From the NCBI GenBank assembly GCA_027296045.1, contig JAPUJS010000366.1:1-26160 (forward strand): 26,160 bases of DNA. Reading direction: 5' to 3'. Positions 15,030 to 23,538 of this stretch are shown in pieces (within the stretch, counting starts at the first letter, position 1; every line of letters begins with the position of its first letter). Source of the DNA: a bacterium (GTDB taxonomy: Bacteria > Latescibacterota > UBA2968). Under the pieces are notes generated by a model, which was not told the DNA's origin, did no database searches, and was given only the letters and a program-made list of their open reading frames with translations. A program made the translations under genes and the position numbers.

Positions 15030-15831
15030 GGACTCCCTCCCGCAACGGTTGCACCAGTGTCTCTACAAAGGCGCCAACCTTGGACACCAGATCGGGTTCC
15101 CCTTCGTGTGCACCAACCCTGCGCACAATCGCACTGCCCACCACCACGGCATCGGCATATCCGGCCACCTCACGCACCTGGTCGGGCCGAGAAATTCCGA
15201 ATCCCACAGCAACAGGGTTGGACGTATGCGTACGAATCTGTTTCACCTTGGAACCAATGGTATCCGCCAGACGTTCCCGTTCCCCGGTCACGCCCATACT
15301 GGAAACATAATAGACAAATCCGGTGGTACAAGACGAAATCAATCGAATGCGGTCGTCCCGGCTGGTGGGTGCTACCAAAAAAATCGTATCCAACCCACGA
15401 CCGTCCATCATCTGCTTATATTCTACAGCTTCCTCCGGCGGCAAATCCACGGCCAGGACCCCATCCACACCCACCGCCTTTGCCCGATCGGCAAACCGCT
15501 GCAAACCATAGCGATAGACCGGATTGAAATATGTCATAAACACCAGCGGAATCTGTGTCTCAGCCCGAATCTCTTCTACAAGGTTCAGAATGTCTTCCAG
15601 AGACACGTTGTTTCGCAACGCCCGTTGAGCGCCCTCCTGAATGGCAATGCCGTCTGCCATCGGATCGGAAAACGGCACGCCCAGTTCAATCAAATCCACA
15701 CCGCGCCGTTCCAGTTCTGGCACCAGCGCCCGGGTGATCTCCAAAGTGGGATCCCCCGCCACAATATAGGCGATAAACCCGGACTGATCTTCGGCTTTCA
15801 ACCTTGCAAACATATGCGCAATCCGTGACAT
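15016..15831 (-). CDS. trpA: Tryptophan synthase alpha subunit
   Basis: It cleaves indole-3-glycerol phosphate to indole and glyceraldehyde 3-phosphate in the alpha2-beta2 complex with TrpB. It has 271 residues, normal length. Catalytic Glu49 (DLIELG) and Asp60 (FSDPMADG) fall at exactly the canonical positions. FVYYVSSMGVTGERE and VGFGISRPDQV form the phosphate-binding part. The residue after ADG is Ile where most have Pro. AGGA lies eight bases before the ATG. A repeat-containing spacer of 68 bases separates it from trpB. Confidence 0.96.
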   Translation of the reverse strand: MSRIAHMFARLKAEDQSGFIAYIVAGDPTLEITRALVPELERRGVDLIELGVPFSDPMADGIAIQEGAQRALRNNVSLEDILNLVEEIRAETQIPLVFMTYFNPVYRYGLQRFADRAKAVGVDGVLAVDLPPEEAVEYKQMMDGRGLDTIFLVAPTSRDDRIRLISSCTTGFVYYVSSMGVTGERERLADTIGSKVKQIRTHTSNPVAVGFGISRPDQVREVAGYADAVVVGSAIVRRVGAHEGEPDLVSKVGAFVETLVQPLREGVHGSG

Positions 15832-15842
15832 CTATATATCCT

Positions 15843-15894
15843 GAGTTTCGAGTATTGTGTTCCGAGTTTCTACACCAACTCGGAACTTGGAACC
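15843..15894. repeat. Short intergenic repeat with hairpin, GAACTCGGAACTTGG type
   Basis: Between trpB and trpA lies GTTCCGAGTT-8 bases-AACTCGGAAC, a perfect 10-base-arm hairpin (15859-15886), flanked by further GAGTTTCGAG / AACTTGGAACC units. AACTTGGAACC recurs on the opposite strand at 10904-10914 just upstream of aroE, next to CCCGAAAC. The sharing suggests a dispersed small repeat family in this genome. No T-tract follows, so it is not a simple terminator. Confidence 0.5.
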
Positions 15895-15899
15895 GTTTT

Positions 15900-17114
15900 T
15901 TACCCTATTCCCTCAATAAAATTCGCCGCCTGTTGAACATCTTTATCCCCACGACCCGACAGATTCACAACCACAATCTGATCCCCATTCATCTCCGGAG
16001 CAACTTTACAGACATGGGCAATCGCATGGGCACTCTCCAGGGCCGGAATAATCCCCTCGGTCCGGCTCAAAAGCTGAAAAGCCTCCAGTGCCTCTTCGTC
16101 CGTAGCATACGTATATTCTGTCCGTTCCAAATCCCTCAAATAGCAGTGCTCCGGCCCCACCCCCGAATAGTCCAGTCCCGCAGAAACCGAATGGGTAAGT
16201 GAAATCTGCCCGTTCTCGTCCTGCAAAATAAAAATCCGAGACCCGTGTAAAACCCCCAGGTCGCCCCCTTGAAATCGAGCGGCATGCTCGCCCGAAGCAA
16301 TGCCATGCCCGCCGGCCTCAACGCCCATCATCCGTACGTTTTCATCTCCCAAAAAGGCATGAAACAAACCAATCGAATTACTTCCTCCCCCCACACAGGC
16401 AAGCAATAAATCGGGCAACTTCCCCGCCTGCTCTAAAATCTGCGCCCGGGCCTCCACCCCAATAACTTTCTGAAAATCCCGCACAATCATCGGATAGGGA
16501 TGCGGCCCCAAGACCGACCCAAAAATGTAAAACGTATCCCCCACCGAGGCGGTCCAATCTCGAAGCGCCTCGTTGATGGCATCTTTCAGCGTCTTGCTAC
16601 CCGACGCCACCGGCGTCACTGTGGCACCCAAAAGTCGCATCCGAAACACATTGAGCGCCTGCCGTTCCATATCCTCTGTACCCATATAAATCTCACACGA
16701 CATCCCAAACATCGCCGCCACCGTCGCGGTTGCCACGCCGTGTTGTCCGGCCCCCGTCTCTGCAATAATCCGCGTCTTGTCCATCCGCTTGGCCAATAAA
16801 ATCTGCCCCATCGCATGGTTAATCTTATGCGCCCCCGTATGCGCCAGATCCTCCCGCTTCAGATAGATTTGGGCACCCCCCAACTGTTTGGTCAACCGCT
16901 CGGCAAAATATAGCGGTGTGGGCCGACCGACATATTCCTTGAGGTAATACGCCAGTTCCGCCTGATAGTCCGGATCGGCCTTGGCCTCCTGGTAAGCTGC
17001 TTCCAAATCCTGAAGGTTGGCCATCAGCGTTTCCGAAACATAGCGTCCCCCATATGGCCCAAAACGTCCCGCCTGATCGGGTAAGGTGGATAAATCTTGT
17101 TCTCCAACCGTCAT
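15900..17114 (-). CDS. trpB: Tryptophan synthase beta subunit
   Basis: This PLP enzyme joins indole and serine to make tryptophan. The product has 404 residues from the ATG at 17114, which has AAGGGA upstream; longer readings to 17300 run into tyrS. PLP-binding Lys97 lies in AHTGAHKINHAMGQ. Further motifs are ETGAGQHGVATATVAA, GGGSNSIGLFHAF and LLSRTEGIIPALESAHA, and the phosphate loop is complete. TrpB1 length and sequence features (YGGRYVSETL at the N terminus) match the TrpA-dependent type. It is separated from tyrS by 119 bases without an obvious promoter or terminator. Confidence 0.97.
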   Translation of the reverse strand: MTVGEQDLSTLPDQAGRFGPYGGRYVSETLMANLQDLEAAYQEAKADPDYQAELAYYLKEYVGRPTPLYFAERLTKQLGGAQIYLKREDLAHTGAHKINHAMGQILLAKRMDKTRIIAETGAGQHGVATATVAAMFGMSCEIYMGTEDMERQALNVFRMRLLGATVTPVASGSKTLKDAINEALRDWTASVGDTFYIFGSVLGPHPYPMIVRDFQKVIGVEARAQILEQAGKLPDLLLACVGGGSNSIGLFHAFLGDENVRMMGVEAGGHGIASGEHAARFQGGDLGVLHGSRIFILQDENGQISLTHSVSAGLDYSGVGPEHCYLRDLERTEYTYATDEEALEAFQLLSRTEGIIPALESAHAIAHVCKVAPEMNGDQIVVVNLSGRGDKDVQQAANFIEGIG

Positions 17115-17233
17115 ATTAATATGTCCCTTCTTATAAAGAAGCAGGGCTATCGTGTCTTCTGCCCAATCGTTCCACAAACGCCTGTTTGGAAATCCATCTC
17201 GCAAACCAAAATAGAACGGTCCCAAGCATTGGA

Positions 17234-18496
17234 TCAGGCAGCCCACTGAATCAAATAGTAGTTTCGCTTTCCCCGGCGCATCACCAGGTAATTCCCGCAC
17301 AAGTTATCCGCCGGAGAGAGCTCACGTCCCCTATCCGTACAGCGAATCCCATTTACATAGACCGCGCCATTCTTGATATCTTCTCGGGCCTGACGCTTCG
17401 ACGGCGAAATTCCGGCATTCACCAATAAATCAATCAACCCAACCGAGGCTACACCATCAATCGTATGAGACGGCACGCCGTTGAATCCCTCCTGTATCTC
17501 CTGCTCAGAAAGCGCTTTCAAATCTCCCGAAAATAGCGCCTCAGAAATATGCACCGCCCGATTGGTTGCCGCCCGATCGTGCACAAACGTCGTCATCTCT
17601 TCCGCAAGTGTTCGCTGCGCCACCCGTTTCTCGGGTTGGCTTTGAACCTCTTCTTCCAAATTCTGGATCTCTTCCTGCGATAGGAACGTAAAAAATTTCA
17701 AATACTGCACAACCTCCCGATCCTCTGTATGAATCCAGAATTGGTAAAATTCGTAAGGCGATGTCTTTTCGGCATCCAGCCAAATGGTGCCCGATTCGGT
17801 CTTGCCGAACTTGGTTCCGTCGGCCTTTTCCAGCAGCGGGAAAGTCAACCCATACACCTGCTGATTCAATGTCCGCCGGATCAACTCCATCCCCGCCGTA
17901 ATATTCCCCCACTGATCGCTGCCCCCGATCTGTAGCTCGCACCCGTGTTGCCGGTTCAATTCCATAAAATCGTAGGCCTGCAAAACCATATAACTGAACT
18001 CGGTAAACGAGATCCCCGTCTCCAGCCGGGAGGACACAGATTCCTTGGCCAGCATATACCCCATGGGAAAATGTTTTCCGACATCCCGCAACAGTTCAAT
18101 AGCACCCAGTTCGGAAAGCCAGGTCAGATTGCTCACCATCTGGGCGGGATTGGACCTGGCCTCAAAATCCAGAAACCGTTCCAATTGTTTCCGTTGCGCC
18201 CCGGTATAAGCTGCTACCACTTCGGGAGTATTCAACTGCCGCTCTTCCCCCTTGCCGCTCGGATCGCCGATCAAGCCCGTGCCCCCGCCAACCAGAGCAA
18301 TCGGAATATGCCCTGCCAGTTGGAAACGACGCAAACCCAAAATGGGGATCAGGCTTCCCACATGCAGGCTATCGGCCGTCGGATCAAACCCACAATAAAG
18401 CGTGGTCGGTCCCTCGCTCAACCGCTTTTGAAGCCCGTCCTGATCTGTCACTTGAAAAATGTAATTCCGAAACGCCAGATCTGCCAGAATATCCAC
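17234..18496 (-). CDS. tyrS: Tyrosyl-tRNA synthetase
   Basis: It charges tRNA-Tyr. The product has 420 residues from a GTG at 18496 with GGAGAGG upstream, normal for bacterial TyrRS. The HIGH-type motif is HVGS (residues 45-48, after FDPTADSL). The tyrosine pocket shows LQAYDFMELNRQHGCELQIGGSDQWGNI. The KMSKS-type motif is KFGKT, and the C-terminal S4 domain follows (ISPSKRQAREDIKNGAVYVNG). It is embedded between trpF (17 bases upstream) and trpB, so the enzyme that consumes tyrosine is co-transcribed with genes that supply its precursors. Confidence 0.96.
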   Translation of the reverse strand: MDILADLAFRNYIFQVTDQDGLQKRLSEGPTTLYCGFDPTADSLHVGSLIPILGLRRFQLAGHIPIALVGGGTGLIGDPSGKGEERQLNTPEVVAAYTGAQRKQLERFLDFEARSNPAQMVSNLTWLSELGAIELLRDVGKHFPMGYMLAKESVSSRLETGISFTEFSYMVLQAYDFMELNRQHGCELQIGGSDQWGNITAGMELIRRTLNQQVYGLTFPLLEKADGTKFGKTESGTIWLDAEKTSPYEFYQFWIHTEDREVVQYLKFFTFLSQEEIQNLEEEVQSQPEKRVAQRTLAEEMTTFVHDRAATNRAVHISEALFSGDLKALSEQEIQEGFNGVPSHTIDGVASVGLIDLLVNAGISPSKRQAREDIKNGAVYVNGIRCTDRGRELSPADNLCGNYLVMRRGKRNYYLIQWAA

Positions 18497-18513
18497 GATT
18501 TCCTCTCCAAATA

Positions 18514-19131
18514 TTACCGATCCATTGAGCGGACCGTGTCTAAAAACCTCGCCACCTTCTCATGATCTTTTTTACCGGGCTCTGCTTCCACCCCACTGCC
18601 GCAATCCACTGCATAAGGCTTCACTTCCCGAACCGCCTCTGCTACATTGTCTGGACCGATGCCACCTGAAAGCACGATGCGGCCATACGCCTTCGCCTTT
18701 TTTGCAAACGACCAATCAAACGTCTCTCCCGTCCCGCCATAAAATCCGGTCTTCGCCGTATCCAATAAAAACGTATCCACAGGATAAGCCGTTAGCGTTT
18801 CCAAATCAAACGCTGGCCCAACGCGTACGGCTCGAATCACGGGCACATCGTGTCCCTGGCAATCCTCAGGCGATTCATCCCCGTGCAACTGAATAGCCTG
18901 CAATCTCGCTTGCCTCACGGTGGATGCAATCTCTTCTCGGGAGTCATTGACAAATACCCCCACGGGAGTTACAAATGGCGGCAGGGTTTCAACAATCTCG
19001 CGAACCTGTTCGGATGAAACATATCGTGGACTCTTGGAATAAAAAATAAAGCCCAGCGCATCGGCCCCATATCGAACGGCACAGGCCGCATCCTCCCGGT
19101 TGGTAATCCCACAAATTTTAATTCGCACCAT
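18514..19131 (-). CDS. trpF: Phosphoribosylanthranilate isomerase
   Basis: It catalyses the Amadori rearrangement of phosphoribosylanthranilate. The 205-residue TIM barrel has the catalytic Cys in KICGIT (residues 5-10), GFIFYSKSPRYV, QLHGDE, the catalytic Asp in LLDTAK followed by GGTGETFDW, LSGGIGPDNV and SGVEAEPGKKDHEKV. All family hallmarks are present. Its ATG lies 14 bases inside the 3' end of trpC, so translation is probably coupled. It is a separate gene, not the trpCF fusion of enterobacteria. Confidence 0.96.
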   Translation of the reverse strand: MVRIKICGITNREDAACAVRYGADALGFIFYSKSPRYVSSEQVREIVETLPPFVTPVGVFVNDSREEIASTVRQARLQAIQLHGDESPEDCQGHDVPVIRAVRVGPAFDLETLTAYPVDTFLLDTAKTGFYGGTGETFDWSFAKKAKAYGRIVLSGGIGPDNVAEAVREVKPYAVDCGSGVEAEPGKKDHEKVARFLDTVRSMDR

Positions 19132-19909
19132 GGCCTGTCAGTTCCCGCAACTGGACCCCGATATTTGGCTCTCGCATCAAGCTCTCGCCCACCAGCACCG
19201 CATCGGCTCCGGCATCCCGCATTCGAACCACATCTTCCCGTGTAGAAATTCCGCTCTCGCTCACCACCAGCACCTCGTCTGGAACAGCATCCATCAGTTC
19301 AATCGTCGTTTCCAGGGTGGTCTCAAATGTCTTCAGATTGCGATTGTTGATCCCAAGAATCTCCACTCCCGCTTCGAGGGCCACGTGCAGTTCCTCCTTT
19401 GTATGCACCTCTACCAGTGCAACCAGATCCACATCCCGACTCACAGAAAGATAATCCACCAGATCCTCCGGCGACAGCATCGCCACAATCAACAACACAG
19501 CCGATGCACCAATCGCTCTGGCCTCATAAACTTGATAGGGCTCCACCACAAAATCTTTGCGCAGCACCGGCAAGCGCACCGCCTGACTCACATCAATCAG
19601 ATAGGCCGCCGACCCCTGAAAATACTTCTCGTCGGTCAACACCGAAATCGCCGATGCCCCATTCTGTTCATAAATTTCTGCAATCGCCACCGGGTCAAAA
19701 TCTGCCCGAATCACGCCCTTGGACGGAGACGCCTTTTTCACCTCTGAAATAATGGCAATATCGTCACCATTTACCAGACCTTCAAAAAAGGAGAGCGGCT
19801 CCGGCGCTGCTTCGGCCAACCGGCACATTTCATCCAGCGGCGTCTGGGCCTTTGCGCTTTCCACAAAGGTGCGCTTATAGGCGACAATTTCATCTAAGAT
19901 GGTAGCCAT
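19118..19909 (-). CDS. trpC: Indole-3-glycerol phosphate synthase
   Basis: It closes the indole ring by decarboxylation of the TrpF product. The product has 263 residues from the ATG at 19909, chosen because GTGAGG precedes it and the protein then begins ATILDEIVAYKR like relatives. Motifs are IISEVKKASPSKG with the catalytic Lys, ISVLTDEKYFQGS, LRKDFVVEPYQVYEAR, EVHTKEEL, GINNRNLKTF, VSESGI and VLVGESLM. It is separated from trpD by a 205-base repeat-bearing spacer and overlaps trpF by 14 bases. Confidence 0.96.
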   Translation of the reverse strand: MATILDEIVAYKRTFVESAKAQTPLDEMCRLAEAAPEPLSFFEGLVNGDDIAIISEVKKASPSKGVIRADFDPVAIAEIYEQNGASAISVLTDEKYFQGSAAYLIDVSQAVRLPVLRKDFVVEPYQVYEARAIGASAVLLIVAMLSPEDLVDYLSVSRDVDLVALVEVHTKEELHVALEAGVEILGINNRNLKTFETTLETTIELMDAVPDEVLVVSESGISTREDVVRMRDAGADAVLVGESLMREPNIGVQLRELTGHGAN

Positions 19910-19925
19910 AATAGCCTCACATGCT

Positions 19926-20110
19926 GGATCACGAAACCCATCCGCTCCCGACCACACAACCACACGAAACCACCTTTCCTGACCACATCCCCATCACGAA
20001 ACCCCATGAAACCCTTCCCTACCTCTCTGCCCCGTTGCCTCCACCCGTCGGAGGTGGCTGGGTGGGTGGTTCTGTGGCCCTTCGTGCTTCTTCGTGGCCC
20101 TTCGTGATCC
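19926..20110. repeat. Intergenic element with inverted ends and CACGAA / TTCGTG units
   Basis: This fills the trpD-trpC spacer. GGATCACGAA (19926-19935) and TTCGTGATCC (20101-20110) are perfect 10-base inverted ends. The right arm has three units with an exact 10-base period (TTCGTGCTTC, TTCGTGGCCC, TTCGTGATCC) and a degenerate fourth. The left arm has spaced CACGAAAC units. Such CACGAAG-type repeats are common in intergenic DNA of many bacteria. No coding potential is evident. Confidence 0.6.
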
Positions 20111-20114
20111 TGCC

Positions 20115-21128
20115 TTATTCCTGACTCGCTGCCTTCAACCCCTCCAGCTTCTCCAGCGCCTTACCGGAGTCAATCACCTCGGCCGCCACCTGAATACCTT
20201 CGTTCAAATCGCCAGCCTTTCCGCCCGCCACAATCGCCGCAGCCGCATTCAACAAAACAATATCTCGCCGCGGTCCTTCTTCTCCCTTCAAAACAGACAG
20301 CGTGATCTGCGCATTGTGTTCGGGGTCACCACCTGCCAACGCTTCTGCCGGAGCCGTGGAAAGCCCAAAGTCACCGGGCGAAATCTCATATGTCGAGACC
20401 GTCCCGTCCTTCAGTTCGCTCACCCGGGTCGATCCAGTCAACGTAATCTCGTCCAACCCGTCCGAGCCATGTACAAGAAACGCCCGTTCCGATCCCAAAC
20501 TGCCCAGCACCTGTGCAAGCGGTTCGGTCAACGCCGCGCCATAAACGCCAACCACCTGCCGGGTGGCTCCGGCCGGATTGGTCAGCGGTCCTAAAGCATT
20601 AAAAATCGTTCGCGCCCCAATCTCTCGCCGGGGACCAATCGCATATTTCATTGCCCCGTGCAAAGTAATTGCAAACAAAAACCCGATGCCCACCTCATCC
20701 AGACACTTGCTCACCGTCTCGGGCGATGCTTCGATATTCACCCCCAGCGCCTTCAGCACATCTGCACTCCCACTCTGGCTGGTGGCCGCCCGGTTGCCAT
20801 GTTTGGCCACACACAATCCTGAGCCTGCAACCACAAAAGCGGCCGTCGTAGAAATATTAAACGTTCCGGAATGATCCCCACCCGTCCCGCAGGTATCTAC
20901 AATCACATCGTGTGTGGTCGAAATCCTGGTCGCCTTTTCCCGCATCACCATCGCCGCCCCGGCAATTTCCTCCGCCGTCTCTCCCTTGATTCGCAATGCA
21001 ATCAGAAACGCCCCAATCTGAGCACCCGTCGCATCGCCCGACATAATCTGATTCATCACACTTACGGTCTCATCCCGAGAAAGATCTTCGCCCTCAATCA
21101 GCTTTGCAATTGCCTCTTGTATGGTCAT
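20115..21128 (-). CDS. trpD: Anthranilate phosphoribosyltransferase
   Basis: It transfers phosphoribose from PRPP to anthranilate. The product has 337 residues from the ATG at 21128, which has GGGAGGGTGAT directly upstream; the frame stays open further upstream, but those residues do not resemble the family. Motifs are the PRPP site DTCGTGGDHSGTFNISTTAA, VAKHGNRAATSQSGSADVLKALG, the FNALGPLTNPA turn and VHGSDGLDEIT. It is a stand-alone TrpD, not fused to TrpG. A 94-base spacer separates it from trpG. Confidence 0.96.
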   Translation of the reverse strand: MTIQEAIAKLIEGEDLSRDETVSVMNQIMSGDATGAQIGAFLIALRIKGETAEEIAGAAMVMREKATRISTTHDVIVDTCGTGGDHSGTFNISTTAAFVVAGSGLCVAKHGNRAATSQSGSADVLKALGVNIEASPETVSKCLDEVGIGFLFAITLHGAMKYAIGPRREIGARTIFNALGPLTNPAGATRQVVGVYGAALTEPLAQVLGSLGSERAFLVHGSDGLDEITLTGSTRVSELKDGTVSTYEISPGDFGLSTAPAEALAGGDPEHNAQITLSVLKGEEGPRRDIVLLNAAAAIVAGGKAGDLNEGIQVAAEVIDSGKALEKLEGLKAASQE

Positions 21129-21222
21129 ATCACCCTCCCTTAAACGGTCAGCGCCATAAAGTGCCAGGTGGGCTGAAATCCCTGTGCCGAAAAAAATTTC
21201 TGTGCATTCTCCCACACATCCA

Positions 21223-21786
21223 TCAGGCATCCAGAAAATTCTGTAACAAATTTTTACCTTCGTCCGTCAAAATTGACTCGGGATGAAACTGCACGCCTTC
21301 TACAAAAAGCTCCCTGTGCCGCATCCCCATAATCACCCCATCTTCGGTCTCCGCCGAAATCTCCAGACAATCCGGCAAATTCTCCCGCTTCACCATCAGC
21401 GAATGATATCGAGTCGCTTCAAACGGCTCTGGCAATCCCTCAAAGATCGTCTTCCCGTCGTGGTGAATCGGTGACACCTTTCCGTGCACAATCGTCGGTG
21501 CCCCCACAATCTCGCCCCCAAACGCCTGACCGATAGACTGGTGGCCCAGACAAACGCCCAGGATCGGAATTTTTCCCGCCAGCTTCTGGACCAGTTCCAC
21601 CGAAATACCGGCTTCTTTGGGTGTGCAAGGTCCCGGTGAAATCACAATCTTTTCCGGTTTCCGCTCTGCAATCTCATCCACAATAATTTTGTCATTGCGA
21701 AACACCTCGAGTTTGGCCCCCAATTCTCCCAAATACTGAACCAGATTGTAGGTGAAAGAATCGTAATTGTCCACCACCAGAATCAT
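21223..21786 (-). CDS. trpG: Anthranilate synthase glutaminase subunit
   Basis: This amidotransferase supplies ammonia from glutamine to TrpE; the protein may also serve 4-aminobenzoate synthesis, since TrpG and PabA are close relatives. It has 187 residues. The catalytic triad is Cys79 (ILGVCLGHQ), His168 and Glu170 (QFHPES). VVDNYDSFTYNLVQYLGE is the typical N terminus, and ISPGPCTPKEAG forms the oxyanion loop. Its ATG overlaps the trpE TGA (ATGA), indicating translational coupling and equimolar synthesis with TrpE. Confidence 0.96.
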   Translation of the reverse strand: MILVVDNYDSFTYNLVQYLGELGAKLEVFRNDKIIVDEIAERKPEKIVISPGPCTPKEAGISVELVQKLAGKIPILGVCLGHQSIGQAFGGEIVGAPTIVHGKVSPIHHDGKTIFEGLPEPFEATRYHSLMVKRENLPDCLEISAETEDGVIMGMRHRELFVEGVQFHPESILTDEGKNLLQNFLDA

Positions 21787-23258
21787 GCCAATTCCCCCCG
21801 CTCTGCAATCTCTACCGCCCGAAACAAGGCACGGGCCTTATTCACCGTTTCCTGATATTCATATTCTGGTTCCGAATCAAACACCACGCCGCCCCCTGCC
21901 TGCACATAGGCTTTTTTGTTTTTGATCACCATCGTTCGAATGGCAATACACGTATCCATGTTGCCGGAAAAATCAATATATCCGACCGCGCCCGCATACA
22001 CCCCCCGTCGGGTCGGTTCCACCTCGTCAATAATCTCCATCGCCCGAATCTTGGGCGCCCCCGACACGGTTCCGGCCGGATAACATGCAAACAGAGCGTC
22101 CAGAGCGTCCACCCCCGGTTTCAACTGTCCCTTTACATTCGACACAATATGCATCACGTGGGAATACCGTTCGATCACCATCTGCTCGGTCACCCGCACC
22201 GTGTTAAACTCCGACACCCGCCCCACATCGTTCCGCCCCAGATCCACCAGCATAATGTGTTCTGCCCGCTCTTTTTCATCCGCCAGCAAATCCTCGCCCA
22301 GTTCCCGATCTTCCTGGTCCGTTTTCCCCCGCCACCGGGTCCCCGCAATCGGCCGAACCTGCACAACCCCGTCTTCCACCCGGACCAGCAATTCCGGAGA
22401 GGCGCCCACCAGTTGACAATCCTGCAAATCCAGATGAAACATATATGGAGACGGATTCACGGTTCGAAGCGCACGGTAAATATCCAGCGACGGCACCGTC
22501 ACGTCCATTTCAAACCGCTGGGAAGGTACCACCTGAAAAATATCCCCGGCGACAATATACTCCCGGCACTTGTCCACCGTTGCCATATAGGCTTCCTGGC
22601 TTGTGTTGGACCGCACCTCACACGAACTATTCCCCCGGCTGAGGGAATGGTCCACTACCTGCTCCAAAGCCGATTCCAGGTCCGCAATTCGGTTCAACGC
22701 ATCCTGATAATTGGCCTCCAGATCCCCTGCGGTATGCACATTGGCAATCAGGTGAATCTTGTGCGTCACATTGTCAAAGGCCAGCACCGTGTCAAAAAAC
22801 AACAACAGCATATCGTCCAGGCCCAGATCGTCCTGCACGGTTTCCGGAATATCTTCCATCAAGCGCACCGCATCATATCCCACATACCCAACCGCGCCCC
22901 CCGTGAACCGGGGCAGCCCCCCTACGGGCACCGATTGATAGGTTGCAAGCAAGGCACGCAGTTTCTGAATCGGATCGCCTTCCAGGCTTTCCTTGGCACC
23001 CGTTTTCAAATCTACCATTTCAATCTGGCGTCCCCGTGACCGAAACGACCGAAACGGTCCCACACCCAAAAACGAATACCGGCCAATCTGCTCGCCGCCC
23101 ACCACGCTTTCAAATAAAAACGAAAAGGCAGAATCTTGTCTCACCTTTAAATAGGCAGACACCGGGGTATCGGTATCGGCCAGAATGGTCTTTGAAATCG
23201 GAACCAGCCCCCCGGATTTTGCCAGGGTGCGCAGGGTATCAAAATCGGGCTGAATCAA
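21783..23258 (-). CDS. trpE: Anthranilate synthase component I
   Basis: It converts chorismate and ammonia to anthranilate, the committed step to tryptophan. The product has 491 residues from a TTG at 23258 with AAAGG seven bases upstream. The N-terminal domain holds the tryptophan feedback site region (FLFESVVGGEQIGRYSFLG). The catalytic domain shows VRPIAGTRWRG, ADEKERAEHIMLVDLGRND, FACYPAGTVSGAPKIRAMEI and YVQAGGGVVFDSEPEYEYQE, which bind chorismate and Mg. It is the first structural gene behind the leader/attenuator and overlaps trpG by four bases. Confidence 0.97.
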   Translation of the reverse strand: MIQPDFDTLRTLAKSGGLVPISKTILADTDTPVSAYLKVRQDSAFSFLFESVVGGEQIGRYSFLGVGPFRSFRSRGRQIEMVDLKTGAKESLEGDPIQKLRALLATYQSVPVGGLPRFTGGAVGYVGYDAVRLMEDIPETVQDDLGLDDMLLLFFDTVLAFDNVTHKIHLIANVHTAGDLEANYQDALNRIADLESALEQVVDHSLSRGNSSCEVRSNTSQEAYMATVDKCREYIVAGDIFQVVPSQRFEMDVTVPSLDIYRALRTVNPSPYMFHLDLQDCQLVGASPELLVRVEDGVVQVRPIAGTRWRGKTDQEDRELGEDLLADEKERAEHIMLVDLGRNDVGRVSEFNTVRVTEQMVIERYSHVMHIVSNVKGQLKPGVDALDALFACYPAGTVSGAPKIRAMEIIDEVEPTRRGVYAGAVGYIDFSGNMDTCIAIRTMVIKNKKAYVQAGGGVVFDSEPEYEYQETVNKARALFRAVEIAERGELA

Positions 23259-23352
23259 AGCAGAACCTTTATGCTAACTTTTTAAATTTTATTGGGATAG
23301 ATCGTAATAAGGAACGATTTTCCCTCGAATTGTCAAGCACTTTAAAGCCAAC

Positions 23353-23384
23353 AAAAAAGGCCGTGAGCGTTGCCCACGGCCTTT
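23353..23384 (-). terminator. Leader terminator (attenuator hairpin) upstream of trpE
   Basis: On the minus strand AAAGGCCGTG pairs perfectly with CACGGCCTTT (10 bp) around a 9-base loop and is followed by further T, giving six in all. It lies 22 bases after the leader stop and 95 bases before the trpE start. Part of its 5' arm can pair instead with the last leader codons. Confidence 0.9.
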
Positions 23385-23421
23385 CAAATCCTATCTTCCA
23401 TCCTGCTTAGCACGTTGGGCA
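23371..23421 (-). promoter_or_regulatory. Candidate antiterminator pairing of the trpE leader
   Basis: The last leader codons contain TGCCCAACG (minus strand, 23413-23421), which can pair with CGTGGGCA (23371-23378) with one bulged A. The latter includes the end of the terminator 5' arm (GTG), and pairing would disrupt it. A ribosome finishing the peptide would cover the first partner and let the terminator form. A ribosome stalled at the aromatic codons would leave it free. The pairing was found by eye; no folding energy was computed. Confidence 0.5.
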
Positions 23422-23499
23422 CACGAGTCTCCTGCTCCGGTAATCATACTGGCTCTCAAAAAAGCGCCAAAACAGGTTGTCGTATGCCTGAACCGTCAT
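23407..23499 (-). CDS. Aromatic-rich leader peptide, 30 residues
   Basis: The ATG at 23499 has AAAGG nine bases upstream and the frame ends in TAA. Seven of 30 residues are aromatic: Tyr6, Phe10, Trp11, Phe13, Phe14, Tyr18 and Tyr20, with the core NLFWRFFESQYDY. The tail is RSRRLVCPTC. It is transcribed from a good promoter and followed by the terminator, then trpE. Position and composition fit a leader peptide for ribosome-mediated attenuation sensing Phe, Tyr and Trp supply. Classical trp leaders have tandem Trp codons and this one has a single Trp. Alternatively it could be a stand-alone micropeptide, given its own promoter and terminator and the CPTC end. Confidence 0.65.
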   Translation of the reverse strand: MTVQAYDNLFWRFFESQYDYRSRRLVCPTC

Positions 23500-23538
23500 C
23501 GTCAAAAACCTTTCAAACAGTTGCGTGTAAGATGTCAA

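Noticed and set aside
23331..23336. TTGACA after the leader terminator as the main trpE promoter
   Set aside because: No -10 element with 16-18 base spacing; the best TATTAC is about 21 bases away. It is kept only as a weak alternative.
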